From: Sideroxyarcus emersonii
Lineage (GTDB): Bacteria > Pseudomonadota > Gammaproteobacteria > Burkholderiales > Gallionellaceae
Direction: 5' to 3'
NCBI RefSeq assembly: GCF_021654335.1
Contig: NZ_AP023423.1
Location: forward strand, 404,001-468,000
DNA length: 64,000 nucleotides
Program-made: the position numbers and the translations under genes
Part shown: piece after piece, positions 27,393 through 35,743 of the stretch
Numbering within the stretch: position 1 is the stretch's first letter
Layout: every line of letters begins with the position of its first letter
The notes under the pieces: model-generated
Told to the model about the DNA's origin: nothing
The model's database searches: none
Seen by the model: the letters and a program-made list of their open reading frames with translations, nothing else

Positions 27393-29909
27393 ATGAGAAA
27401 AACATTCTTGAAATCGGACTGGTTCACCGCCTTGCTGATTGCATTAGTGTTCCTGTTCGGTGCCAACAGCGATGTGATCCAGAGCCTGGAGCGCAAAGCC
27501 TATGACTGGGGTGTGCTGGCGTCGTCGCGCGTTCCCAGCGACAAGATCGCGATCATCGCCATCGACGACCAGAGTATCGCTAACTTGGGCCGTTGGCCCT
27601 GGCCGCGCGCGATCCAGGGCAAGATGCTGGATATCCTGGCGGCAGGCCAGGCCAAGGTGGTCGGCAATACCGTTTTCTTTTTCGAGCCGCAAGTCGATGC
27701 CGGCCTGGGCTATATCAACAAGATCGGCGCGATGCTCGCCGACTCTTCCCTGAAACGCAGCAATCCGGCGGAGTGGGCGCAGCTCGATGCGCTGCTGCAG
27801 GACGCCTTGCTGCATCTGGACAACGACCAGCAGCTGGCCGCAAGCATGCTCAAGGCTAACGATGTGCTGCTGGGTATGTATTTCGACTTGGGCGAACCGC
27901 AAGGCAAACCGGACAATCCATTGCCGGACTACATCCTGAAGAACAATCTGACCAACATCCAGGGCGGTGTGGATGCGTCCATGCCGCTCCCCGCGCTGGG
28001 CGTACAGATACCGATCCCAGTGCTGGGTTCGAATGCGCTGGCCACCGGTCACCTGAATGCGACGCCCGACGTGGACGGAGCGGTACGCACGGAACCGCTG
28101 GTGGTCGGATATTTCGATCAGTACTATCCCTCGCTGTCGCTGCTGCTGGCAGCAAAGAGCCTGAATCTCGAACCGAAAGACATCAAGGTGACGCTGGGGC
28201 AGGGCGTCAGGCTGGGCAATCAGAACATCGCCACCGATCCGGCGCTGCGCATGCATACCTTCTTCTACGGTGACCGCGAAGGCAAACCAGCCTTCCAGGT
28301 GGATTCGTTTTACGATGTGCTGAGCGGGAAGATCCCGCCGGAGAAATACCGCGACAAGATTGTGCTGATCGGGGCCACTGCCGCAGGAGTGGGGGCGTCG
28401 CAAGTGACGCCGATCTCCGCCGGGATGTCGCCGGTACTGACGCTGGCGCACTCGGTGTCCAGCATCCTCAAACAGGACTTTTTTGTCCGGCCGAGATGGG
28501 GCTTCGCAGCCGAGAGCGCGGTTTTTCTGGTGGTTTCGTTGTACCTGATCCTGCTCGTGCCGCGCCTGAGCGCGGGGGTGGCGGCTGCCGTCACCGGCGG
28601 CTTGTTCGCGTTGCTGCTGGCGGCACATTTCATCCTGATGACGACGCAGGCGATGTGGCTGCAGCTGATGTTGCCAACCGCGCTGTTGCTGGTCGGTCAT
28701 TTGTTGTTGACCACCAAACGCTTCCTGATGACGGAGAAGGGCAAGCTCAAGTCCGATGCGGACTCGGCGGAGAGCAATCGCATGCTGGGACTGGCGTTCC
28801 AGGGGCAGGGCCAACTGGACATGGCTTTCGACAAGTTCCGCAAGGTGCCGCTGGACGATAGCCTGATGGACGTGCTTTACAACCTCGGGCTGGATTTCGA
28901 ACGCAAGCGCCAGTTCAACAAGGCCGAATCGGTGTTCAGGTATATGGCCGACCACAACCCGAAGTTCCGCGATCTGGAAGCGCGGCTGGTGCAATCCAGG
29001 GCGATGGCCGAAACGGTCATTCTGGGCGGTTCTGCGGGGCGCAGCAACGATAGTACGATGAAGCTGGATCGGGCGAATGTGGCCAAACCGATGCTGGGGC
29101 GCTACGAGATCGAGAAAGAGCTGGGCAAGGGGGCCATGGGCGTGGTGTACCTGGGCAAGGACCCGAAGATCGGCCGCGTCGTGGCGATCAAGACCATGGC
29201 GCTGTCGCAGGAGTTCGAGGCGGACGAACTGGAAGAGGTCAAGGCCCGCTTCTTCCGCGAGGCCGAGACGGCGGGGCGCCTGAACCATCCCAACATCGTC
29301 ACCATGTACGATGCCGGCGAGGAGCATGACCTGGCCTATATCGCGATGGAGTTCCTCAAAGGCAAGGATCTGGTGCCCTACACCAAACAGCCCAATCTGC
29401 TGCCCTTGCCCAAGGTGCTGAGCATCATTGCGCGTGTGGCGGATGCGCTGGGTTACGCGCATGGCCTGAACGTGGTGCACCGGGACATCAAGCCGGCCAA
29501 TATCATGTACGATCCGGAAACCGATACGGTAAAGGTCACCGATTTCGGCATCGCACGCATCACCGACTCATCCAAGACCAAAACCGGCATGGTGCTGGGC
29601 ACGCCCTCCTACATGTCGCCGGAGCAGCTGTCCGGGGTCAAGATCGAGGGGCATTCCGACCTGTTCTCGCTGGGGGTGAGCTTGTACCAACTGGCGTGTG
29701 GTAAGCTCCCGTTTGCGGGCGATTCCATGGCCCAGTTGATGTTCCGTATCGCCAACGAGCCGCATGCGGATATCCTGAGTGTCAATCCGGACTTGCCGCC
29801 GTGCGTGGTCGCCATCATCAACAAGTCGTTGGCGAAGAAGATTGAAGACCGTTATGCAAGCGGCGGTGAGATGGCTGAAGCGTTGCGCAAATGTGCGGCC
29901 AGCTTGTAA
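27393..29909 (+). CDS. CHASE2-domain membrane serine/threonine protein kinase
   Basis: 838 residues. A membrane helix (about 10-26), an extracytoplasmic CHASE2 sensor domain (about 30-350), three closely spaced membrane helices (about 365-445), TPR-like repeats (about 460-535), then a C-terminal eukaryotic-type kinase domain (about 570-838). Kinase motifs are complete: glycine loop LGKGAMGVVY, Lys in VAIKTM (about 599), HRDIKPANIM (about 695), DFGIARI (about 717) and an activation segment with GTPSYMSPEQ. It should phosphorylate Ser/Thr on cytoplasmic proteins in response to a periplasmic signal. A PP2C phosphatase and an FHA phosphothreonine reader follow directly, so it heads a kinase module. 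Confidence 0.93.
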   Translation: MRKTFLKSDWFTALLIALVFLFGANSDVIQSLERKAYDWGVLASSRVPSDKIAIIAIDDQSIANLGRWPWPRAIQGKMLDILAAGQAKVVGNTVFFFEPQVDAGLGYINKIGAMLADSSLKRSNPAEWAQLDALLQDALLHLDNDQQLAASMLKANDVLLGMYFDLGEPQGKPDNPLPDYILKNNLTNIQGGVDASMPLPALGVQIPIPVLGSNALATGHLNATPDVDGAVRTEPLVVGYFDQYYPSLSLLLAAKSLNLEPKDIKVTLGQGVRLGNQNIATDPALRMHTFFYGDREGKPAFQVDSFYDVLSGKIPPEKYRDKIVLIGATAAGVGASQVTPISAGMSPVLTLAHSVSSILKQDFFVRPRWGFAAESAVFLVVSLYLILLVPRLSAGVAAAVTGGLFALLLAAHFILMTTQAMWLQLMLPTALLLVGHLLLTTKRFLMTEKGKLKSDADSAESNRMLGLAFQGQGQLDMAFDKFRKVPLDDSLMDVLYNLGLDFERKRQFNKAESVFRYMADHNPKFRDLEARLVQSRAMAETVILGGSAGRSNDSTMKLDRANVAKPMLGRYEIEKELGKGAMGVVYLGKDPKIGRVVAIKTMALSQEFEADELEEVKARFFREAETAGRLNHPNIVTMYDAGEEHDLAYIAMEFLKGKDLVPYTKQPNLLPLPKVLSIIARVADALGYAHGLNVVHRDIKPANIMYDPETDTVKVTDFGIARITDSSKTKTGMVLGTPSYMSPEQLSGVKIEGHSDLFSLGVSLYQLACGKLPFAGDSMAQLMFRIANEPHADILSVNPDLPPCVVAIINKSLAKKIEDRYASGGEMAEALRKCAASL

Positions 29910-29952
29910 CTGTTCATGGGCAATAACGACAAGACGTTCTCAGGGGTGGTGC

Positions 29953-30777
29953 GTGGAGATAAAAGATGCGCTTGAAATAGTCAGCCAGACCAACCCGGGG
30001 ATGGTGCGCTCACACAATGAGGATAGCGTCACCTACGACGCCGAGATCGGATTGGTGGTGCTGGCGGACGGTATGGGCGGCTATAATGCCGGCGAAGTGG
30101 CGAGCGGGATAGCGGTTTCCGTGCTGTCCAGCGAGGTGCGCCATCATCTGGAAGGTGCCCGCCCGGAGCAGCTCGACGATTCCGGCGAAGAGCTCGGGAT
30201 GACGTTGCTGCGCGACAACGTGAAGAAGGCCAACCTGTCCATCTTCCGTGCCGCACAGAGCCAGCCGCAATATGCCGGCATGGGGACGACCATCGTCACG
30301 GCGCTGTTCTACGATGACCGCGTGGCGGTGGCACATGTGGGCGATTCGCGCATGTATCGATTGCGCGGCGACACATTCGAGGCTGTCACGCGCGATCATT
30401 CGCTGTTGCAGGAACAGATAGACGGCGGGCTGATCAGCAAGGAGGATGCGCGGCTGTCGAAGAACAAGAACCTGGTGACACGGGCTGTCGGTATCGACGA
30501 CGACGTGGTGCCGGAGATCCAGGTGCTGGAGGTGCAGGTCGGGGACATCTATCTGCTGTGTTCCGATGGCCTGAACGATATGGTCGAGGACGAGGATATC
30601 GGCATGACCCTGCAGATGCTGCAGAACAATCTGCCGCTGGCCGCGACGCAGCTGGTGCAACAGGCCAACGATAATGGCGGACGTGATAATGTGTCGGTCA
30701 TTCTGGTCAAGGTGAAAGGACGTTTCTCCGCCCCATTGGGTTGGTGGGCGAAGCTGCGTGCCTGGTTCGAAAGTTGA
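29953..30777 (+). CDS. PP2C-family serine/threonine phosphatase
   Basis: 274 residues, from a GTG start at 29953 with AGGGG six bases upstream; the frame extends further upstream into the kinase 3' end but without homology. PP2C motifs in order: GMVRSHNEDS, VLADGMGG, MGTTIVTA, VGDSRMYR, CSDGLND and GGRDNVSVIL, which supply the Asp residues that hold two metal ions. It should reverse the neighbouring kinase. No membrane segment; cytoplasmic. Confidence 0.93.
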   Translation: MEIKDALEIVSQTNPGMVRSHNEDSVTYDAEIGLVVLADGMGGYNAGEVASGIAVSVLSSEVRHHLEGARPEQLDDSGEELGMTLLRDNVKKANLSIFRAAQSQPQYAGMGTTIVTALFYDDRVAVAHVGDSRMYRLRGDTFEAVTRDHSLLQEQIDGGLISKEDARLSKNKNLVTRAVGIDDDVVPEIQVLEVQVGDIYLLCSDGLNDMVEDEDIGMTLQMLQNNLPLAATQLVQQANDNGGRDNVSVILVKVKGRFSAPLGWWAKLRAWFES

Positions 30778-30809
30778 AGTGACAAGAATTAACTACGGGG
30801 ATTGATGAT

Positions 30810-31550
30810 ATGCCGGCTAAATTGATACTCAGCATGGACGGGGTGGTGCTGAAAGAATATCCGCTGAACAAGGAACGCACCACGATAGGCCGCAAGCCGC
30901 ACAACGATATCGTGATCGACAACCTCGCGGTGAGCAGCGAGCATGCGGCCATCGTCACCATCCTGAACGATTCCTTCCTGGAAGACCTGGATAGCACCAA
31001 CGGCCTGGCGGTCAACGGCACGCCGACCAAGAAGCATTTCCTGCAGAACAACGACCTGATCGAGATCGGCAAATACAAGCTGAAATACCTGAACGACCAG
31101 CCGACGCAGACCTCTGCTGCCGATTTCGAGAAGACCATGGTGCTGCGCGCCCCGGTCAAGATGCCGGTAGGGGAGGCGACCGCGAAGTCGCCGCTGGACG
31201 TCACTGTGACGCGAAAAAGCGAGGCAAGCCCGCAACTCAATGTCACGAACAGCGGTGTGCCGGCGGAAGCCGCCGGCGGACAGCTGCCCGTCGCCCTGGT
31301 GCAGATATTGAACGGACCCAATGCGGGCAAAGAACTTGAACTGGTGAAGAACCTGACCACGCTGGGCAAACCGGGCGTACAGGTGGCCGTGCTGGCGCGC
31401 CGGCCGCACGGTTATTTCATCACTCACGTGGAAGGCGGCAGTTTCCCCACGGTGAACGGTTCGTCCATCGGCGAGCAGCCGCACCAACTGCGCGACCATG
31501 ACCTCATCGAGCTGGCCGGGGTGAAAATGGAGTTCTACTACAAAACCTGA
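30810..31550 (+). CDS. FHA-domain phosphothreonine-binding protein
   Basis: 246 residues. The N-terminal FHA domain (about 5-95) keeps TIGRKPHNDIVID, SSEHAAI and DSTNGLAVNG, the pThr-contacting residues. A flexible middle contains FEKTMVL, a possible phosphosite, and the C-terminus repeats an FHA-like pattern (TVNGSSIGEQPHQLRDHDLIELAG) that lacks the Arg and Ser-Glu-His residues and is probably degenerate. It likely relays the kinase signal by binding phosphothreonine on a partner. Such kinase-phosphatase-FHA triads control type VI secretion elsewhere; no T6SS gene is here. Confidence 0.9.
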   Translation: MPAKLILSMDGVVLKEYPLNKERTTIGRKPHNDIVIDNLAVSSEHAAIVTILNDSFLEDLDSTNGLAVNGTPTKKHFLQNNDLIEIGKYKLKYLNDQPTQTSAADFEKTMVLRAPVKMPVGEATAKSPLDVTVTRKSEASPQLNVTNSGVPAEAAGGQLPVALVQILNGPNAGKELELVKNLTTLGKPGVQVAVLARRPHGYFITHVEGGSFPTVNGSSIGEQPHQLRDHDLIELAGVKMEFYYKT

Positions 31551-31606
31551 TTACCCAAAGTGATCGGTCAGTGCGCAACCTGCGGGTGTGAAGGTCGGGG
31601 TGGCAA

Positions 31607-33838
31607 GTGAAGAAGCACGCACTTCTTATGGCGCTCGGCATATCGCTTGTCCTCCTGTTCATGGGCGATGCGGCCAGGTTGTATCGCCTCGGCTTCGTCC
31701 AGTTCATCGACGCCAAGCTGTACGATTACCGCATGCGTCTCACTCTGCCGAATAAGGCGGACGACCGCATCGTCATCCTCGATATCGACGAAAAAAGCCT
31801 GAAGGAAGAAGGACGCTGGCCATGGGGGCGCGACAAGCTGGCCAGGCTGATGGATGAGCTGTTCGATCACTACGGCGTGGTGGTGACGGGTTTCGACGTG
31901 GTGTTTGCGGAACGGGACAGCAGCTCCGGCCTGAAGGTCTTGCAGGAGCTGGGGCGCAACCAGCTCAGGAACGTGGCGCAATTCCAGTCGGTCCTGGCGC
32001 AGCTCAAGCCCCACCTCGAATACGACAAACTCTTCGCCGACAAGATCAGGCAGCGCAACGTGGTGTTGGGGTATTACTTCAGCAACAGCGAGCACGGCTC
32101 GGACCGTAGCGTCTCCGGTGTATTGCCCGAGCCGGTGTTCGCGGCAGGGACGTTCAAAGGGCGACCAATCTCCGTTATGCGCTGGGACAGCTATGGCGCG
32201 AACTTGCCGGAATTGCAAGACAGTGCGGCGACGGCCGGACATTTCAATCCGGTGGTGGATTTTGACGGTGAAGTGCGGCGCATACCGATGATCGTCGAAT
32301 ACAACGGGGCGTATTACGAATCCCTGTCGCTGGCGGTGGCACGCGCCGCCTTGGGGATGCCCAAACTGTCGCCGGGATATGCGCCGGGCAAAGACAAGAA
32401 CTACGGCGGACTGGAGTGGCTGACGCTGGAGTCGTCGCAGGGCGATCTGCTCGTTCCGGTGGATGCCGAGGTCGGTGCGCTGGTGCCGTACCGCGGAGCG
32501 CGTGGTACGTTCCGTTATATTTCCGCGGCGGACGTCCTGCATGAGCGCACCCCGCTGGCAGAGCTGCAAGGCAAGATCGTGCTGGTGGGAACCTCCGCAC
32601 CGGGTTTGATGGATATGCGTTCCACCCCGGTCGGCGAGGTCTATCCCGGTGTGGAGGTCCATGCCAACATGATCAGCGGCATCCTCAACCAGAACGTCAA
32701 GCAGAATCCGCCTTATGTGCTGGGCGCGAACGTGTTGCTGCTGCTGGTGGTCGGCATGGTGCTGGCCATCCTGCTTCCGCTGCTGAGCCCCATGTACGGA
32801 ACCCTGCTGTCTGCCGGGATGCTGTTGCTGGAGATCGTCTTCAACGGCTCATTGTGGCAGTACGGCAATATCGCGCTGCCCATGGCCGGCGGATTGATCC
32901 TGGCCCTCGCGCTGTTTGCGCTGAACATGACCTTCGGTTATTTCACGACCGAACGCACCAAGCGACAGATCACCAGTTTGTTCGGGCAATATGTGCCCAG
33001 CGAAGTGGTTGACGAGATGAGCAAGAACCCGGAGCAGGTCTCGATGGAAGGCGAAAGCCGCGAGATGACCATCCTGTTCTCCGATGTGCGAGGCTTTACC
33101 ACGATCTCGGAAGGGCTGGATCCGAAGGAACTGGCGCTGCTGATGAACGAGTTCCTGACCCCGCTGTCGCGGGTGATCTATGGCCATCGCGGTACGATTG
33201 ATAAATACATGGGCGACTGTATCATGGCGTTCTGGGGGGCACCGTTGCCAGAAGCGCGCCATGCATACCATGCCGTGCTGTCCGGGCTGGAGATGCAGCG
33301 TACGCTGAGCGGACTGCAGCCGCATTTCAGGGAGCGCGGCTGGCCACCGATCCATGTCGGCGTGGGGATCAATTCCGGGCGGGTGAGCGTGGGCAACATG
33401 GGCTCGGAAGTGCGGGTGGCCTATACGGTGATGGGCGATGCGGTGAATCTGGCGTCGCGTCTGGAAGGCATCACCAAGGAATACGGGGTCGGGGTGCTGG
33501 TGGGCGAAACCACCCGGGAGGCCGCTCCCGAATTCGTCTACCGGGAGCTCGATCTGGTGCGCGTCAAGGGCAAGGACAAGCCGGTGGCGATTTTCGAACC
33601 GCTCGGTCTGGCCGGCCAGGTCGAGCAGTCGGTGCTGGAAGAGGTTCAGTTGTTCCATCAGGCCCTGGACATGTATCGCAAACAGCAATGGGACCAGGCC
33701 GAGCTGCAGCTGCTCAGTCTGCTGAAGATGGCACCACAGGCCAGGCTCTATCAGGTGTATGCCGAACGCGTGGCCCATTACCGCAACACCCCCCCCGGCG
33801 AGAAGTGGGACGGGGTATTCGTGTTCAAGACGAAATAA
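31607..33838 (+). CDS. CHASE2-domain class III adenylate cyclase
   Basis: 743 residues: one membrane helix (about 5-22), an extracytoplasmic CHASE2 domain (about 30-345), three membrane helices (about 360-440), and a class III nucleotide cyclase (about 480-665). Metal-binding Asp are in LFSDVRGFT and KYMGDCIMA. Lys in DKYMGD and Thr in YTVMG occupy the base-selecting positions in the adenylate cyclase manner; Asn and Arg of NLASRL stabilise the transition state. A TPR-like tail follows (about 675-740). It shares CHASE2 topology with the kinase upstream, so both may read the same signal. GTG start at 31607, as the membrane helix begins there. Confidence 0.92.
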   Translation: MKKHALLMALGISLVLLFMGDAARLYRLGFVQFIDAKLYDYRMRLTLPNKADDRIVILDIDEKSLKEEGRWPWGRDKLARLMDELFDHYGVVVTGFDVVFAERDSSSGLKVLQELGRNQLRNVAQFQSVLAQLKPHLEYDKLFADKIRQRNVVLGYYFSNSEHGSDRSVSGVLPEPVFAAGTFKGRPISVMRWDSYGANLPELQDSAATAGHFNPVVDFDGEVRRIPMIVEYNGAYYESLSLAVARAALGMPKLSPGYAPGKDKNYGGLEWLTLESSQGDLLVPVDAEVGALVPYRGARGTFRYISAADVLHERTPLAELQGKIVLVGTSAPGLMDMRSTPVGEVYPGVEVHANMISGILNQNVKQNPPYVLGANVLLLLVVGMVLAILLPLLSPMYGTLLSAGMLLLEIVFNGSLWQYGNIALPMAGGLILALALFALNMTFGYFTTERTKRQITSLFGQYVPSEVVDEMSKNPEQVSMEGESREMTILFSDVRGFTTISEGLDPKELALLMNEFLTPLSRVIYGHRGTIDKYMGDCIMAFWGAPLPEARHAYHAVLSGLEMQRTLSGLQPHFRERGWPPIHVGVGINSGRVSVGNMGSEVRVAYTVMGDAVNLASRLEGITKEYGVGVLVGETTREAAPEFVYRELDLVRVKGKDKPVAIFEPLGLAGQVEQSVLEEVQLFHQALDMYRKQQWDQAELQLLSLLKMAPQARLYQVYAERVAHYRNTPPGEKWDGVFVFKTK

Positions 33839-33858
33839 GGCTGGCAGGAACGCTAACG

Positions 33859-34623
33859 ATGAAACTGAGAATATTGGGATGCAGTGGCGGGATCGGGGGG
33901 AATTTGCGTACCACCTCGATGCTGCTCGATCACGATGTACTGATCGATGCCGGGACTGGCGTCGGCGATCTCAGTCTGGCCGAGATGTGCGTGATCGACC
34001 ATGTCTTCGTGACGCACTCGCATCTGGATCACATTGCCAGCCTGCCCTTGCTGGTCGACAGTGTCGGATTCATGCGCGGCCAGCCGCTGGTCATCCATGC
34101 CACCGACGAGACGATCGCCATCCTCAAGCAGCACGTCTTCAACTGGGAGATCTGGCCTGATTTCACCGAGATTCCGACTTTGCACCAGCCGCTGTTGCGT
34201 TTCGAGCGCATTGCGTGCGGCGAAACCGTTGAGATAGGCGGACGCATGATCACGCCATTGCCAGCCAACCATGTGGTCCCGGCTGTCGGCTTCCAGATCG
34301 ACAGCGGCAAGGCCAGCCTGGTATTCAGCGGCGATACCACCACATGCGATGCGCTCTGGGAGGCCGTCAACCGCATCCGCAATCTTGAATACCTGATCGT
34401 CGAGACGGCCTTCTCCAACGCCGAGAAGGAGCTGGCCGTCGTCTCCAAGCATCTTTGCCCTTCCTTGCTGGCCGATGAACTGCACAAGCTCAAGCTCAAC
34501 CCCGAAATTTATGTCACTCACCTGAAACCGGGAGAGATCGAGCTGACCATGCAGGAAGTCAGCGAGTGCGTGCGGGGTTTTGTGCCGAAGATGCTGCAAA
34601 ACGGGCAGGTGTTCGAGTTCTAG
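33859..34623 (+). CDS. metallo-beta-lactamase-fold cyclic nucleotide phosphodiesterase
   Basis: 254 residues with the zinc motif THSHLDHI (about 52-59) followed by LPLLVDSVGF, close to the class II cyclic nucleotide phosphodiesterase pattern H-x-H-L-D-H. Further metal ligands are His in PANHVV and Asp in FSGDTTT. Placed 20 bp after the adenylate cyclase, it is likely to hydrolyse cAMP and so close the loop. Other MBL substrates cannot be ruled out. CAGGAA precedes the ATG at 33859. Confidence 0.82.
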   Translation: MKLRILGCSGGIGGNLRTTSMLLDHDVLIDAGTGVGDLSLAEMCVIDHVFVTHSHLDHIASLPLLVDSVGFMRGQPLVIHATDETIAILKQHVFNWEIWPDFTEIPTLHQPLLRFERIACGETVEIGGRMITPLPANHVVPAVGFQIDSGKASLVFSGDTTTCDALWEAVNRIRNLEYLIVETAFSNAEKELAVVSKHLCPSLLADELHKLKLNPEIYVTHLKPGEIELTMQEVSECVRGFVPKMLQNGQVFEF

Positions 34624-34639
34624 CGAACGGACAGACATC

Positions 34640-35716
34640 ATGCAAGATCTTTTGGACATCAGAGTACTCGCCGCGCTGGAACCGATCTCGTCGTTCAGCC
34701 CGGCGCGCTTGCGCGAGCTGCTCGATTACTGCCATGTGGAAAGCGTGGCGCAGGGCAGCGACCCATTCAAGGACCATCCGCCGGTGGGGCAATCGGTCTA
34801 CCTGTTGCGCGGCGAACTGGAAGTGGAGTACGAAGACAACAACCGCGTGGTTATCCGGGCCGGCTCGGAGTGGGCGCGGCATCCCATCGGGAAGCGCCAG
34901 CCTGACATCCGTGCGGCGCAGGCTCTCAGCAACGTACAGCTGCTGCGGGTGAACGACGATCTGCTTGATCGCATGGTGACCTGGGACCAGTTCACCTATC
35001 ACGACGATGTGAAGCCGATGGCGGTGAAGGAGGGCTCCGAGTCGGCCGTGAAGAGACTGCTCAATTCCGGCATGTTCAGCGCGGAGAACCTGAGCAACAG
35101 TCCATTCGCCTACCTGCCGTCCGCCAATATCGGCGAGCTGCTCAATCGCATCGAGGCCATCGCGGTGTGGGACAAGGATGTCATCATCCGCGAAGGCGAC
35201 GAAGGCGATTATTACTATCTGATTGAGAGCGGGCGGGCCCAGGTCACCCGACTGGTCGGCGGGGCGAATCTGGTGCTGGCAGAACTCAAGGCCGGCGACG
35301 TGTTCGGCGAGGAAGCGCTGATCTCGGATTCCAAGCGCAATGCCACGGTGACGATGAAAAGCAACGGTGTGCTGCTGCGGCTGAAAAAGCAGGACTTCAT
35401 GCAGTTGATGCAGGAGCCGCTGTTGCATCGCATCAGCTACCAGGATGCAAAACAGAAAGTGGCGCAGGGGGCGGTCTGGCTGGATGTGCGGCATCCTCCC
35501 GAATATCGTCACGACAAGCTGCCGGGAGCGATCAACGTCCCGCTCAATGACATCCGGAATGCGATCGGTGTGCTGAACAGGGCGACGCCCTATATCGCCT
35601 ATTGCCAGAGCGGCCGCCGCAGCGCGGCTGCCGCGTTCATTCTGGCGCAGGCGGGATACGATGTGTATGTCTTGGAGAACGGTTTGTGGTCCGTGCCCAA
35701 GGCGCAACAACAATAG
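34640..35716 (+). CDS. two cNMP-binding domains fused to a rhodanese domain
   Basis: 358 residues. An N-terminal cNMP-type beta roll (about 10-115) lacks the phosphate cassette. A second (about 155-265) has REGDEGDYYYLIESG and GDVFGEEALISDSKRNATVT, with the Glu and Arg that hold cyclic nucleotide. A C-terminal rhodanese domain (about 270-355) has the loop YCQSGRRSAAAA with a catalytic Cys. There is no DNA-binding helix-turn-helix, so this is not a transcription factor. It sits directly after the cyclase and phosphodiesterase and is the obvious cAMP reader. How the rhodanese part is used is unknown. Confidence 0.88.
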   Translation: MQDLLDIRVLAALEPISSFSPARLRELLDYCHVESVAQGSDPFKDHPPVGQSVYLLRGELEVEYEDNNRVVIRAGSEWARHPIGKRQPDIRAAQALSNVQLLRVNDDLLDRMVTWDQFTYHDDVKPMAVKEGSESAVKRLLNSGMFSAENLSNSPFAYLPSANIGELLNRIEAIAVWDKDVIIREGDEGDYYYLIESGRAQVTRLVGGANLVLAELKAGDVFGEEALISDSKRNATVTMKSNGVLLRLKKQDFMQLMQEPLLHRISYQDAKQKVAQGAVWLDVRHPPEYRHDKLPGAINVPLNDIRNAIGVLNRATPYIAYCQSGRRSAAAAFILAQAGYDVYVLENGLWSVPKAQQQ

Positions 35717-35743
35717 CGGTTGAAAGGTCGAGGAGAAAAAAGC

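Noticed and set aside
27444..29480. Long minus-strand frame opposite the CHASE2 kinase
   Set aside because: Antisense shadow of a high-GC gene; no domain, and the kinase on the plus strand is intact.
27393..31550. Type VI secretion control module (kinase/phosphatase/FHA)
   Set aside because: No tss genes are present; linkage is to adenylate cyclase and a PilB/GspE ATPase instead.
34640..35716. CRP-type transcription factor
   Set aside because: cNMP domains are followed by rhodanese, not a helix-turn-helix.
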